A DNA stretch of 64,000 nt from Chryseobacterium sp. SC28 (GCF_003932955.1 NZ_QOVY01000006.1:73608-137607), one strand, 5' to 3'; shown: positions 1-9,149, numbered from the stretch's first letter. The notes: a model not told the origin generated them from the letters alone. Program-made: numbers and translations.

Positions 1-598
1 CTTCAAAAATATAAGATTCTCCCTTGTTCAGGATGACTGTTTTGGTGGAATTGGCGGCAGGATCATTGGTGAAAATCAAACCGGGATCGAATCCTGACAA
101 GGTGACCGTCGTAGAATTTTCTGTGGCAATGACGCTCGCCGTGTGGTTGGAAATTGCCGGGTAGCTCCCCCTTTGTACCGGCGGCATTCCCAAATAGAAA
201 GCTTTGCCGAGACCTGCCAGACCTTTGGACGTTACGATCTCTGCGTGATTGCGAACAGAAAAACGCATATTGGCAAAATATTTTTTCGTACCGATCAGGT
301 GCAATCCCATCGTCAGCACCTTCATTCTGTCTGCAGAATTATCTGTGATGATATATTCTCTTGGAATGGTGAAGGTTTCGGGCTTTCCTTTGCTGATTGT
401 TTTGGTAGCCAGCAGTGTACTTCCGCTGTAGATTTCTACGTTGAAAGGCGTTGTTTCTTTGGTTGAAAGGTAAACGGCCTGATAGTTTTCCGGAGATTGG
501 TAATTATTTCCCAGCGGAGCAAACCAATGCTCGACATCCATCTGTGCATAAAATATGGACGAAAGAAAAAACAATAAGAATAGAAAGCTCTTTTTCAA
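1..598 (-). CDS. Secreted adhesin-like protein, IgGFc-binding N-terminal type (partial)
   Basis: The window edge cuts off the 3' part; about 199 codons remain. The likely start is TTG at 598, which gives a signal peptide (KKSFLFLLFFLSSIFYAQ) ending near residue 20. The mature part opens with EHWFAPLGNN and continues with beta-rich sequence of the kind YLSTKETTPFNVEIYSGSTL and VTLSGFDPGLIFTND. That pattern resembles the IgGFc-binding-type N-terminal domain seen at the front of long flavobacterial surface proteins that end in a type IX secretion sorting domain. The C-terminus is outside the window, so secretion by the type IX system is inference. The next gene on this strand is tsf, separated by a terminator. 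Confidence 0.6.
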   Translation of the reverse strand, partial: MKKSFLFLLFFLSSIFYAQMDVEHWFAPLGNNYQSPENYQAVYLSTKETTPFNVEIYSGSTLLATKTISKGKPETFTIPREYIITDNSADRMKVLTMGLHLIGTKKYFANMRFSVRNHAEIVTSKGLAGLGKAFYLGMPPVQRGSYPAISNHTASVIATENSTTVTLSGFDPGLIFTNDPAANSTKTVILNKGESYIFE

Positions 599-661
599 AA
601 TATGGAATATATGGATGACAAAATTAGTCTATTTTGTTTTTTTAAATCGATCGCAGCGCAT

Positions 662-692
662 AAAAAAATCCTGCCATAGAAAATACGGCAGG
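662..692 (-). terminator. Terminator of tsf
   Basis: CCTGCC (670-675) pairs with GGCAGG (687-692). Read on the minus strand, the hairpin is followed by a T-rich run (ATTTTTTTA). It lies 28 nt past the tsf stop. Confidence 0.75.
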
Positions 693-719
693 ACGATATT
701 ATTAGTTTCGGAATTTTAA

Positions 720-1544
720 TCAACCCAGAGCAACTCTCACGAACCCTGTAATTTTAAGATCCGGGTTGACGGATTTTACATAGTCTGCAACACTCATTCC
801 CGGATCTTTGATGAAAGACTGATGGACTAAAGTGTTGTCTTTGTAGAATCGTTGCATCTTGCCTTTCAGGATATTATCGATGATGTTGGCAGGCTTTCCT
901 TCTTTGATCAGCAGTTCTCTTTCGATTTCCAATTCCTTGTCGATGGTTTCCTGAGAAACCTGAGTCTCGTCCAGCGCCAGTGGGTTCATCGCTGCCACCT
1001 GCATAGAAACCGCTTTCGCCACTTCCTCTGCGCCATCTACTTTTGCAGAAAGTGCGGTGATCGCAGCAATCTTGTTCCCCGCGTGGATGTAAGCACCCAA
1101 GTAGGCGCCCTGAATACTTTCGAACGCACCGATTTCGATCTTCTCGCCGATCACGCCGGTCTGCTCGATCAATTTTTCGGCCACCGTCTGTCCGTGGAAG
1201 TCAGAAGCTAAAAATTCTTCTTTGTCGGCATAGGCCAATGCCTGCTCTGCCAATTCGTACGCCAATTCTATGAAGGCTTCATTTTTTGCAACGAAGTCGG
1301 TTTCGCAATTCAGGGAGATGATGGCGCCCAGGGTATTATCCTCGTTCACTCTTGCGATGACGGCACCTTCGGAAGAATCTCTGTCTGCTCTGTTGGCGGC
1401 TACTTTTTGACCTTTTTTTCTAAGGATGTCGATTGCTTTTTCAAAATCTCCTTCAGCTTCTGCAAGAGCTTTTTTGCAATCCATCATTCCTGCGCCGGTG
1501 GTGTTTCTTAATTTTGCTACGTCTGCAGCTACTGGTGTATACAT
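720..1544 (-). CDS. tsf: Translation elongation factor Ts
   Basis: 274 residues, normal length. EF-Ts is the cytoplasmic guanine nucleotide exchange factor that recycles EF-Tu-GDP to EF-Tu-GTP. The N-terminal UBA-like domain (about residues 5-45) contains LRNTTGAGMMDCKKAL. The signature for contact with EF-Tu, TDFVAKN, is at 82-88, followed by the dimerisation/core subdomains. The gene has its own perfect promoter box 63 nt upstream and its own terminator. rpsB, which precedes tsf in most bacteria, is not adjacent: the next gene upstream is divergent and unrelated. Confidence 0.98.
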   Translation of the reverse strand: MYTPVAADVAKLRNTTGAGMMDCKKALAEAEGDFEKAIDILRKKGQKVAANRADRDSSEGAVIARVNEDNTLGAIISLNCETDFVAKNEAFIELAYELAEQALAYADKEEFLASDFHGQTVAEKLIEQTGVIGEKIEIGAFESIQGAYLGAYIHAGNKIAAITALSAKVDGAEEVAKAVSMQVAAMNPLALDETQVSQETIDKELEIERELLIKEGKPANIIDNILKGKMQRFYKDNTLVHQSFIKDPGMSVADYVKSVNPDLKITGFVRVALG

Positions 1545-1606
1545 AATGACATTTTTTTATTTTTAATTAATTATTTTTGTTTTCCGCTTTCACGTTTTTC
1601 GGCGTG

Positions 1607-1614
1607 CAAATATA
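1607..1614 (-). promoter_or_regulatory. tsf promoter, -7 box TATATTTG
   Basis: Perfect match to the Bacteroidetes -7 consensus TAnnTTTG on the minus strand. It leaves a leader of roughly 55-60 nt before tsf and supports independent transcription of tsf. Confidence 0.7.
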
Positions 1615-1787
1615 GTGATTTTTATAAAAAATAAATACTCATAAAATACCATCGTGTATTCGTATTTTCATCTTTATTCTAAAAAATAATTGCGTTAGAT
1701 GGTTGTTTTGTCTCATAAATTTTCGCACGATTTACAAGATTTAAATTATTTTTACGTTTATATTTCACAGTGTATTTTAAATAACGA

Positions 1788-2357
1788 ATGAAGAAGATAT
1801 TTTTATTTTTGATTTTCCTGATTTCCATCGCTACTTATTCGCAAGTGAGTGTTTTTGAAGCCAGAAGGACGACGGACAGGGCGGTTGTAGAACAATTTAT
1901 TCGGGATAATCCCAAACATCCGGCCGTTCCGGAATTGCAGAAAAGACTGGTCTCACTTTCCTACGGCAAGGCATCATCTGCGATGGCCAAGCCAACCATC
2001 ACGCCGATGACCGAAAAGAAAATCGAGAAAACATCCATCGTGGGAACTTCCGCCACAAAAGGAGAACCCTCGCAGCAAGCCAAAAGTACCGCCACAATGC
2101 TTACCAATATTTTGAACGGCACCTCCAATTCGAAGGAAGCGGTGATCCAGTTTGTCAACAAATCCAAATGCAATCTCATCATTAAAATAAACGGAAAGAA
2201 ATTCTATAACTTGACTGTTCCCGCAAATGGTCAAAATTCTATTATGGTGGAAAAAGGCAGTTACGATATTTCGACTTCCATTTGCGACGCGATTTACAAG
2301 CAGAACAAAGCCCTGAACGGCAATCTTATCATTACCCTAAACTCGGCAAAGAAATAA
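1788..2357 (+). CDS. Secreted protein of unknown function (possibly DUF6759)
   Basis: 189 residues. A clear signal peptide (MKKIFLFLIFLISIATYSQ) leads into a short helical stretch, FEARRTTDRAVVEQFIRDNP, reminiscent of a tetratricopeptide-like or proline-spaced helix. A Ser/Thr/Ala-rich linker follows (about residues 60-115). The C-terminal domain (about 118-189) is beta-rich, with KCNLIIKINGKKFYNLTVPA and two cysteines. The C-terminal region reminds me of the Chryseobacterium family DUF6759, but I cannot confirm this. It is followed after 37 nt by another secreted protein and may be co-transcribed with it. Function unknown. Confidence 0.7.
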   Translation: MKKIFLFLIFLISIATYSQVSVFEARRTTDRAVVEQFIRDNPKHPAVPELQKRLVSLSYGKASSAMAKPTITPMTEKKIEKTSIVGTSATKGEPSQQAKSTATMLTNILNGTSNSKEAVIQFVNKSKCNLIIKINGKKFYNLTVPANGQNSIMVEKGSYDISTSICDAIYKQNKALNGNLIITLNSAKK

Positions 2358-2394
2358 AAAATTAAAAATCAATTTCCGGAAAAATAGATCTTCA

Positions 2395-3153
2395 TTGAAG
2401 TCATTATCTCTTATATCCCTATTCATCTTCTGCTCGTTTTTTTCACAGAAAAAAATTGCCCTGGATTCTTTGCAGACTCGGGATGTGCAAGAGCTTCTGG
2501 GAGACGACTATGGGAATATCTATCTGTATAAAAACAAGGATCTCAGTTTTACCAAATATGACTCTCTCGGAACGCAACTGGGGAAAGTGATGCTGACCTT
2601 TCCGTACAAAATCCAGAGCGTTACCAACCCGCTGAACATCGTGATGTTTTCGGAAAACGCGCAGGAAATCAAATTTCTGGATCAGAATCTGAATGAAATC
2701 CAAAAAATAAATCTGAGCGGTATTTTTGGCTTTATCAAAGCGGTGTATGCCGAAGATCTTCAATACGCGTGGCTGATAGACGAGAGCAATAAGACACTCA
2801 TCCAGTACAACTTCCGGAGTAGCAGCGTCATCAGCTCATTCCCTTTTAGCATCAATCTGCAGTCTCTTCGGGATTTTTTGGTTTATGACAATCGGATTTA
2901 CATCCTTAGAGATAACGCTTTCGAAGTTTACAATGCTACGGCTACGCTACTCTTTGCGAAGAAGCTAATGGATGCTAAAAAACTTCGGCGGATAAATAAT
3001 GACATTTTGGTATTTGAAAGCCAAGCGGTGCAAAAATTTGATGGTAAAAACATTTCTGAAATCTTCCGAAACGAAAGCGCAAAAATTGTGGATAAAAATA
3101 ATGCGGGATTTTTGGCGCTCATAAAGGACAAACTTTATCTTTACCAAAAATAA
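2395..3153 (+). CDS. Secreted beta-propeller-like protein, unknown function
   Basis: 252 residues from a TTG start at 2395. The predicted signal peptide is LKSLSLISLFIFCSFFSQ. The rest is made of repeated beta-strand units such as DDYGNIYLYKNKD, KYDSLGTQLGKV, SENAQEIKFLDQNLNEIQKI and YDNRIYILRDN, the look of a small beta-propeller with strand-turn-strand repeats. There are no catalytic motifs. Proteins of this length and pattern are common, uncharacterised periplasmic or outer-membrane-associated proteins in flavobacteria. Its neighbour at 1788 is also secreted, so the two may form a pair. Confidence 0.7.
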   Translation: MKSLSLISLFIFCSFFSQKKIALDSLQTRDVQELLGDDYGNIYLYKNKDLSFTKYDSLGTQLGKVMLTFPYKIQSVTNPLNIVMFSENAQEIKFLDQNLNEIQKINLSGIFGFIKAVYAEDLQYAWLIDESNKTLIQYNFRSSSVISSFPFSINLQSLRDFLVYDNRIYILRDNAFEVYNATATLLFAKKLMDAKKLRRINNDILVFESQAVQKFDGKNISEIFRNESAKIVDKNNAGFLALIKDKLYLYQK

Positions 3154-3230
3154 TTTGAACACTTATAAAGCAAGGTCAACGTGATTATTGGTCTTTATCT
3201 TTATATAAAATTTCAACCATAATTTAAAGA

Positions 3231-3845
3231 ATGCATATCGCAGTTACAGGAAACATTGGTGCGGGGAAAACTACGCTGACCACCATGCTGTCTAAACATT
3301 ACAATTGGGAAGCACAGTTCGAAGACGTAGATCAAAATCCTTATTTGGATGATTTCTATGGTGATATGTCTAAGTGGAGTTTTGCACTGCAAATTTATTT
3401 TCTGGGAAGCAGATTTCGGCAAGTAAAAGAAATCCGGGAGAGCGGGAAAAATGTGATCCAAGACCGCACGATCTATGAAGACGCACATATTTTCGCGGAA
3501 AATCTGGCGGAGATGAAGCTCCTTTCGGAACGGGATTTTCAAAATTACCTCTCCGTTTTCAACCTGATGAAAAACTTTGTTTCGGCACCGGATTTGCTGA
3601 TCTATCTGCGCGCCGATGTGCCTACTTTGGTACGGCAGATCACCAAGCGGGGAAGAGAATATGAAGCCGGGATCAGCATCGATTATCTCTCAAAACTGAA
3701 TAACAAATATCAAAGCTGGATTGCGAATTACAAAGAGGGCAAACTCTTGATTATCGATGTAGATGACCTTGATTTTGTAGAAAAACCCGAAGATTTCGGA
3801 TACATATTAGAAAGAATTGATGCAGAGTTGAACGGTTTGTTTTAA
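3231..3845 (+). CDS. Deoxynucleoside kinase (dAdo/dCyd/dGuo kinase family)
   Basis: 204 residues, typical of the dNK/thymidine kinase 2-like family. It phosphorylates deoxynucleosides to monophosphates in the cytoplasm (nucleotide salvage), using ATP. The P-loop GNIGAGKTT is at residues 7-15; the ERS/DR-type motif is QDRTIYEDAHIF (D78, R79); a lid-type arginine region KRGREYE lies near residue 140. The exact sugar/base preference cannot be read from sequence. It appears to be a single-gene unit, followed by a hairpin terminator. Confidence 0.92.
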   Translation: MHIAVTGNIGAGKTTLTTMLSKHYNWEAQFEDVDQNPYLDDFYGDMSKWSFALQIYFLGSRFRQVKEIRESGKNVIQDRTIYEDAHIFAENLAEMKLLSERDFQNYLSVFNLMKNFVSAPDLLIYLRADVPTLVRQITKRGREYEAGISIDYLSKLNNKYQSWIANYKEGKLLIIDVDDLDFVEKPEDFGYILERIDAELNGLF

Positions 3846-3851
3846 ATTGTT

Positions 3852-3902
3852 TTTGGCGAAATAATTTGTGCAAATCTCAAAAAATAAAATCGCCAAATTT
3901 TT
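3852..3902 (+). terminator. Terminator after deoxynucleoside kinase
   Basis: TTTGGCGA (3852-3859) pairs with TCGCCAAA (3890-3897) and is followed by TTTTT. The loop is long (30 nt). Confidence 0.6.
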
Positions 3903-3916
3903 AATGCAAAAAAACT

Positions 3917-4267
3917 ATGATAAAAGTCATCCACAACAACAGCTGCCCCGAGTCTAGAGCAATTCTGGAATATCTGGATGAGAACAACATCAAATTTCAA
4001 ATTATTGATGTCGAAAAAGAGCCGCTGAGCCTCTTTGAACTGCGAACTCTTTTCAAAAAACTCAACAAAAATCCGAGCCGAATCCTGAGACATTCTCCGG
4101 AACTCTACAAAAAACATTTCTCGGACACAGAAACGATAGACGACGAGCAAGCGCTGAAAGTCATCGCCCAGAACCCGGAATTGATCGAATGCCCCATCTT
4201 GATCAAGGGCAAGGTCGCTATGGCGGGACATCCTCTGGAAAACGTGAAATTTTTCATAGAAGATTAA
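3917..4267 (+). CDS. ArsC/Spx-family thioredoxin-fold protein
   Basis: 116 residues, the family's normal length. The N-terminus MIKVIHNNSCPESRAIL carries the C-x3-R arrangement (C10, R14) of the arsenate reductase family active site. LIECPILIKGKVAMAG near the C-terminus matches the conserved cis-proline strand (R-P-I in ArsC, here C-P-I). Family members reduce arsenate with glutathione/thioredoxin or act as redox-sensing proteins. No ars genes are near, so arsenate reduction should not be assumed. Confidence 0.85.
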   Translation: MIKVIHNNSCPESRAILEYLDENNIKFQIIDVEKEPLSLFELRTLFKKLNKNPSRILRHSPELYKKHFSDTETIDDEQALKVIAQNPELIECPILIKGKVAMAGHPLENVKFFIED

Positions 4268-4425
4268 TTGCATCTTTATATTCTGTTTCCAAGCTTGGCA
4301 ATAGCAATTTCGAGTAATCACATTCGGTATTTTGTGAAATATTTTTTAATAATAATTTGCCTATCCGGAAAATATTCCTTTATTTTGCACACTCAAATAT
4401 TCATTAGTCCAAAGAACATCGAGAT

Positions 4426-4674
4426 ATGTCAAAAATTTGCCAAATAACAGGTAAGCGTGCTATGGTAGGAAACAACGTTTCCCACGCTAATAACAAAACG
4501 AAAAGACGTTTTGAAATTAATTTATTAGAGAAGAAATTTTTTCTGCCTGAGCAAGATAAATCAGTAACCCTGAAAGTATCTGCGCACGGATTGAGAATCA
4601 TCAACAAGATTGGTATCGAAGAAGCACTTGAAAGAGCGGCTAGAAATGGATTTATTAAAAACACAACGAAGTAA
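4426..4674 (+). CDS. rpmB: 50S ribosomal protein L28
   Basis: 82 residues, usual length. [20 protein letters not shown] is the typical L28 opening, and [17 protein letters not shown] is the conserved C-terminal part. It is the first gene of a small ribosomal operon; its stop codon overlaps the start of rpmG by one base (TAATG). A near-consensus promoter (TTTATTTTGC) lies about 45 nt upstream. Confidence 0.98.
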   Translation: MSKICQITGKRAMVGNNVSHANNKTKRRFEINLLEKKFFLPEQDKSVTLKVSAHGLRIINKIGIEEALERAARNGFIKNTTK

Positions 4675-4856
4675 TGGCTAAAAAAGGTAACAGGGTGCAG
4701 GTGATACTGGAATGTACCGAGCACAGAGAAAGTGGCATACCGGGAATGTCGAGATACATTACCACCAAAAATAAAAAGAACACAACGGAAAGATTGGAAC
4801 TAAAAAAATTCAATCCGGTTCTGAAGAAATATACGGTTCACAAAGAAATCAAGTAA
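4674..4856 (+). CDS. rpmG: 50S ribosomal protein L33
   Basis: 60 residues. [17 protein letters not shown] and [11 protein letters not shown] are typical of L33. Only one cysteine of the zinc-ribbon set remains (ECTEH), so this is the zinc-independent form. It overlaps rpmB by one base and is followed 19 nt later by the DUF4295 gene. Confidence 0.98.
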   Translation: MAKKGNRVQVILECTEHRESGIPGMSRYITTKNKKNTTERLELKKFNPVLKKYTVHKEIK

Positions 4857-4875
4857 TCTATAAAAATATTTTACA

Positions 4876-5031
4876 ATGGCAAAGAAAGTAGTGGCAACGC
4901 TCCAAGGCGGTGCAGGATCAAAAAAAATGACCAAAGTGATCAAAATGGTAAAGTCTTCGAAATCTGATGCTTACGTTTTTGAAGAAAAAGTGATGAGCGC
5001 AGACGAAGTGGACGCTTATCTTAAAAAATAA
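4876..5031 (+). CDS. DUF4295 small protein
   Basis: 51 residues. It starts MAKKVVATLQGGAGSKKMTK and ends DAYLKK. This tiny basic protein is a Bacteroidetes-specific family (DUF4295) that regularly follows rpmB-rpmG and is therefore a candidate ribosome-associated protein; its function is not established. It shares the operon and terminator of the ribosomal genes. Confidence 0.92.
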   Translation: MAKKVVATLQGGAGSKKMTKVIKMVKSSKSDAYVFEEKVMSADEVDAYLKK

Positions 5032-5056
5032 TTTCGCAAACAACTTTACAATATAG

Positions 5057-5085
5057 AAAACTACTCTTTTCAAGGGTAGTTTTTT
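5057..5085 (+). terminator. Terminator of rpmB operon
   Basis: AACTACTCTT pairs with AAGGGTAGTT around a 3-nt loop and is followed by TTTTT. The ftsY promoter starts directly after it. Confidence 0.85.
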
Positions 5086-5088
5086 CGT

Positions 5089-5096
5089 TATATTTG
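5089..5096 (+). promoter_or_regulatory. ftsY promoter, -7 box TATATTTG
   Basis: Perfect TAnnTTTG match immediately after the upstream terminator. It predicts a leader of about 45 nt before ftsY. Confidence 0.7.
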
Positions 5097-5145
5097 TTTC
5101 CGACAAATATCAATCGATTATCATCAATCATTTATTACAGATCCA

Positions 5146-6099
5146 ATGAGCTGGTTTAAAAAAATATTCAAAAAAGAAGACAAAGAAACGCTTGACAAGG
5201 GATTGGAAAAATCCAGCCAAGGTTTTTTTGACAAAATATCCCGCGCGGTCGTCGGAAAAAGTACGGTGGACGAGGAAGTCTTGGATAATCTGGAAGAAGT
5301 TCTCATCGCGTCGGATGTGGGTGCAGAAACCACGATCAAAATCATCAAAAGAATCGAAGACCGCGTGGCAAAAGACAAATATGTCAATGTCAGCGAGTTG
5401 GATCATATTCTGCGCGAGGAGATCTCCGGACTGCTATTGGAAAATCCGCACCTTGGTACCGACAACATCGATGCAAGTAAAAAGCCATACGTCATAATGG
5501 TCGTTGGTGTAAATGGCGTGGGAAAGACGACAACCATTGGAAAACTGGCGTACCAATTCAAATCCCAAGGACTGAAGGTGGTGCTTGGCGCTGCAGATAC
5601 TTTTCGCGCCGCAGCAGTGGATCAACTTGTCATCTGGAGCGAGAGAGTCGGCGTTCCCATCGTAAAGCAGGAAATGGGATCAGATCCCGCTTCGGTGGCT
5701 TTTGATACCGTCCAATCCGCCGTTGCGCAGAACGCTGATGTTGCCATCATCGACACAGCAGGGCGATTGCACAACAAAATCAATCTGATGAATGAACTTG
5801 CCAAGATAAAAAGGGTGATGCAAAAGGTCATTCCGGATGCGCCGCATGAGGTTTTATTAGTGCTGGACGGCTCCACCGGTCAGAATGCTTTTGAACAAGC
5901 GAAGCAATTTACTGCGGCTACAGACGTTACTGCGCTGGCGGTCACAAAACTGGATGGCACGGCAAAAGGAGGCGTCGTGATCGGTATTTCCGACCAGTTT
6001 CAAATTCCTGTAAAATATATCGGCGTTGGCGAAAAAATGGAAGATCTCCAGATTTTTGATGGGTTGGAGTTTGTAGATTCGTTCTTTAGGACGCGGTAG
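5146..6099 (+). CDS. ftsY: Signal recognition particle receptor FtsY
   Basis: 317 residues. It is the SRP receptor GTPase at the cytoplasmic membrane and delivers ribosome-nascent chains to SecYEG. The short acidic/basic A-region (about 1-30) starts MSWFKKIFKKEDKE and is much shorter than in E. coli, as is usual in Bacteroidetes. N domain about 30-105; G domain with GVNGVGKTTT (121-130), DTFRAAAVDQ (151-160), DTAGR (203-207) and TKLDGTAKGG (267-276). Complete and ordinary. Confidence 0.98.
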   Translation: MSWFKKIFKKEDKETLDKGLEKSSQGFFDKISRAVVGKSTVDEEVLDNLEEVLIASDVGAETTIKIIKRIEDRVAKDKYVNVSELDHILREEISGLLLENPHLGTDNIDASKKPYVIMVVGVNGVGKTTTIGKLAYQFKSQGLKVVLGAADTFRAAAVDQLVIWSERVGVPIVKQEMGSDPASVAFDTVQSAVAQNADVAIIDTAGRLHNKINLMNELAKIKRVMQKVIPDAPHEVLLVLDGSTGQNAFEQAKQFTAATDVTALAVTKLDGTAKGGVVIGISDQFQIPVKYIGVGEKMEDLQIFDGLEFVDSFFRTR

Positions 6100-6136
6100 C
6101 GGTTTATTAAATATGAACCACAAAACAATTTTTTTA

Positions 6137-6168
6137 AACAATGCATCATATTTTTTGATGCATTGTTG
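6137..6168 (+). terminator. Terminator of ftsY
   Basis: AACAATGCATCA pairs with TGATGCATTGTT (12-bp stem), followed by GTTTTATTT. Confidence 0.85.
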
Positions 6169-6188
6169 TTTTATTTGAACAAAAATTC

Positions 6189-6196
6189 TATATTTG
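6189..6196 (+). promoter_or_regulatory. Promoter of metalloprotease gene, TATATTTG
   Basis: Perfect -7 consensus 20 nt upstream of the ATG at 6216. Confidence 0.65.
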
Positions 6197-6215
6197 GCTC
6201 AAAATTAAATATAGT

Positions 6216-9119
6216 ATGAAGAAAATCTTTACTACTCTACTTTCTTTTGGAATGCTGACCGGCGCTTTCGCGCAATGGTCGAAGACATCCATGAAAGGAG
6301 AAAACCTACGTGAAACCGGAGCTACAACTTTCTACTCCGTGAATTTGAATGAAATCCGTGCGCAGCTGGCCGACGCTCAGCCAACCGGAAAGAACAGCAA
6401 GCCTGTGATTATTAATGTACCAACGCTGGAAGGCAAAGTAGAAAAATTTGCTGTTTACAGTCTACCCGTTGTCGCCAAATCTTTGGCAGACCAGTACCAG
6501 TTGGGGTCTTATGTGGGAATGGGTGTGGACGATCCTGAAAAATACATCAGATTTTCGGTAGCGCCCAATGATTTCCAATCGATGATCATCAAGAATGGAG
6601 TGTATGAATTTGTGGAACCGCAGAACAAAGAAAGAACAGTGTATGGCGTTCATTCAAAAACAAAAAAAACCAGCGGTCCCAATGGTTTTTGGCTTTGCAA
6701 CAGCACAGAACCGCCACTCACCAAACAGCAGATTGATAAACTTAACAACGGAGCTGCTTTTGCCAACGATCCTACAGATTTTTCCAAATCATCTGACAAA
6801 AAGTATAGAACCTTGCGATTGGCAATGACAGTGAATGGGGAATATACCATCTACCACGGGGGAACAGTGGCTGGCGCTCTAACAGCTATCAATGCTACAT
6901 TGACCCGTTGCAACGGCGTCTTTGAGAATGATTTTGCGCTCCATCTGATATTGCAGGATTTTCCTACTTTGATCTATACGAATCCGGCAACAGATCCTTA
7001 TTCAACTTCTTTGAGTAGTTGGAACCTCGCAGCTCAGAAAGCAATTACTGCAGAAGCTGGCGAGGCCAATTATGACATTGGGCATATGTTTGGCGCGACC
7101 GGCGGCGGAGGTAATGCCGGCTGCATCGGGTGTGTATGTGTGAGTCCTCCTCTTAATGCCAGTGGGATACCTACGGGAAATGGAAAGGGCTCGGGAATCA
7201 CTTCTCCTGCAGATGGAATTCCTGAAGGGGATAATTTCGATATAGATTATGTGGCGCACGAAATGGGACATCAATTAGGCGCCAATCACACTTTTTCCAT
7301 GAGTCTTGAAGGAACTGGTCAAAATGTTGAACCCGGTTCCGGTTCTACTATTATGGGATATGCCGGTATTACAGGTGCAACAGATTTGCAACCACATTCG
7401 GATCCTTATTTCCATATCAACAGTATTATTCAGGTTCAAAATAATCTTATCTCAAAAACTTGTGATATTGAAACCCCTATTGACAATTTGCCGCCGGTAG
7501 TCGTGGCAATGCCCGATCTTACGATTCCAAAAAGTACCGCTTTCGTCTTGACGGCGCAAGCCACCGATCCTGAGGGCGATCCGATTAACTTTTGCTGGGA
7601 ACAAACTGATAGCGCAACATCGACAACATCGACTTCTAACTTAGGAAATAATACCAATGGTCCAATTTTCAGATCATGGAACCCTACTACCAGTCCTACA
7701 CGATATTTTCCTAAGCTCAGCACAGTGTTAGCCGGAAATCTCAAAAGTACAACAGATTGGGAAGCGGTTTCCACGGTAGCCCGTACGACCAACTTCAAAG
7801 TAACTGTCAGAGATAACAATGCGGACAAAACAAAACAGCAAACCCAATACGGAACCCAAAAAGTAACAGTGGGAGCTGCCGGACCATTTAAAGTAACTTC
7901 TATCAAAGTTTACAACAATGCACCGGCCGCCTTCACTTGGGATGCTGCCGGTACAACTGCCGCTCCTTACAATGTAGCGAACGTGAAGATAGATTATACG
8001 ACAGATAATGGGGCTAACTGGACAGTTTTAGCCGCATCCACTCCTAATGACGGATCGGAGGAATTTAACTTCCCAACGCTTGCAACCAATTCTCAAATCA
8101 TCGTACGAGTTTCTGCTATCGGAAACGTCTTCTACGCTGTGGGTAAGGTGACTGTGTCTGCAATGGTAAATTGCGACGGAAGCGCCCCGATAGGATTAGC
8201 AGTGTCTAATATCACCCAAACCACGGCTAAAGTAGATTGGGATGCTATTGCTGACGCAACCTATAATGTGAGATATAAAAAAGCGACCGATACCGAATGG
8301 ACGGAAGTTCTTGGTCTGACAAGCAATACCTATACCATCACGGGATTAACACTCGAAACTGCTTATAATGTAACAGTTGCAGCTGTATGCAGCGGTACCG
8401 TTGGAACTTATGCACCGACGGTCAACTTTACCACAACCGGTATTACTTACTGTAGTGCAGGCGCTACCTCTACAGGTTTTGAGAAAATATCCAATGTGAC
8501 TTTTGCAGATATTAACAAAAACTCTACATCTACCGCAGGATATGAAGATTTCACCACAGTTACCGGCAATGTAACCGCAGGACAAACCTATCCGTTCAGC
8601 GCCAGCTTTACAGGAACTTCTTATTCTGACGATCAGGTCTTAGTATGGATTGACTTCAACAAAGACGGCGATTTTGATGATGCGGGCGAGCAAGTATTGG
8701 TGACACCAAAGAAAAAATCCCCATGGACTGGCAACATTACCATCTCAGCCTCAGCAACAGTTGGTAAAACAAGAATGAGAGTTCGCCTTCACGATTCTTC
8801 TTTGACACCTAATTCTACACCTTGCGGAAACTCACAGTATGGACAAGTTGAAGACTACTCACTTAATATTGGAGCTTTAGCAGTTCAGGACGTTAAGCAA
8901 AATAGTATCCAGGTGTATCCAAATCCTGCATCGGATTTTATTACTATCTCTAACGTCTCTTCCAAAACCAAGTTTGAAATCTTCAACGTTGCCGGTCAAC
9001 TGGTAAACCAAGGAACAACAGACGGAAAAGTAAATGTTTCTAAACTGGCCAAAGGTGTTTACATCTTGACAGTAGAATCTAACGGAGAAAAATCCCAAAC
9101 TAAATTCATCAAGAATTAA
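6216..9119 (+). CDS. Secreted zinc metalloprotease with type IX sorting tail
   Basis: 967 residues, exported. Signal peptide 1-19 (ends GAFAQ). A propeptide-like region runs to about 190 and contains a cysteine-bearing stretch, FWLCNSTEPP. The reprolysin-like metzincin domain follows at about 195-420: the zinc motif HEMGHQLGANH starts at H348 (HExxHxxGxxH), and the Met-turn STIMGYAG comes about 35 residues later. Then come an Ig/cadherin-like region (about 425-650), a fibronectin type III domain (about 655-740, APIGLAVSNITQTTAKVDWD), a GEVED-type domain (about 790-875, VWIDFNKDGDFDDAGEQ) and a type A sorting tail (about 888-967, VYPNPASDFITI ... GVYILTV). It is expected to reach the surface or medium through the type IX machinery. 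Substrate unknown. Confidence 0.95.
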   Translation: MKKIFTTLLSFGMLTGAFAQWSKTSMKGENLRETGATTFYSVNLNEIRAQLADAQPTGKNSKPVIINVPTLEGKVEKFAVYSLPVVAKSLADQYQLGSYVGMGVDDPEKYIRFSVAPNDFQSMIIKNGVYEFVEPQNKERTVYGVHSKTKKTSGPNGFWLCNSTEPPLTKQQIDKLNNGAAFANDPTDFSKSSDKKYRTLRLAMTVNGEYTIYHGGTVAGALTAINATLTRCNGVFENDFALHLILQDFPTLIYTNPATDPYSTSLSSWNLAAQKAITAEAGEANYDIGHMFGATGGGGNAGCIGCVCVSPPLNASGIPTGNGKGSGITSPADGIPEGDNFDIDYVAHEMGHQLGANHTFSMSLEGTGQNVEPGSGSTIMGYAGITGATDLQPHSDPYFHINSIIQVQNNLISKTCDIETPIDNLPPVVVAMPDLTIPKSTAFVLTAQATDPEGDPINFCWEQTDSATSTTSTSNLGNNTNGPIFRSWNPTTSPTRYFPKLSTVLAGNLKSTTDWEAVSTVARTTNFKVTVRDNNADKTKQQTQYGTQKVTVGAAGPFKVTSIKVYNNAPAAFTWDAAGTTAAPYNVANVKIDYTTDNGANWTVLAASTPNDGSEEFNFPTLATNSQIIVRVSAIGNVFYAVGKVTVSAMVNCDGSAPIGLAVSNITQTTAKVDWDAIADATYNVRYKKATDTEWTEVLGLTSNTYTITGLTLETAYNVTVAAVCSGTVGTYAPTVNFTTTGITYCSAGATSTGFEKISNVTFADINKNSTSTAGYEDFTTVTGNVTAGQTYPFSASFTGTSYSDDQVLVWIDFNKDGDFDDAGEQVLVTPKKKSPWTGNITISASATVGKTRMRVRLHDSSLTPNSTPCGNSQYGQVEDYSLNIGALAVQDVKQNSIQVYPNPASDFITISNVSSKTKFEIFNVAGQLVNQGTTDGKVNVSKLAKGVYILTVESNGEKSQTKFIKN

Positions 9120-9149
9120 GCGCAAGATTTTACTTAAATTTTAAATAAT

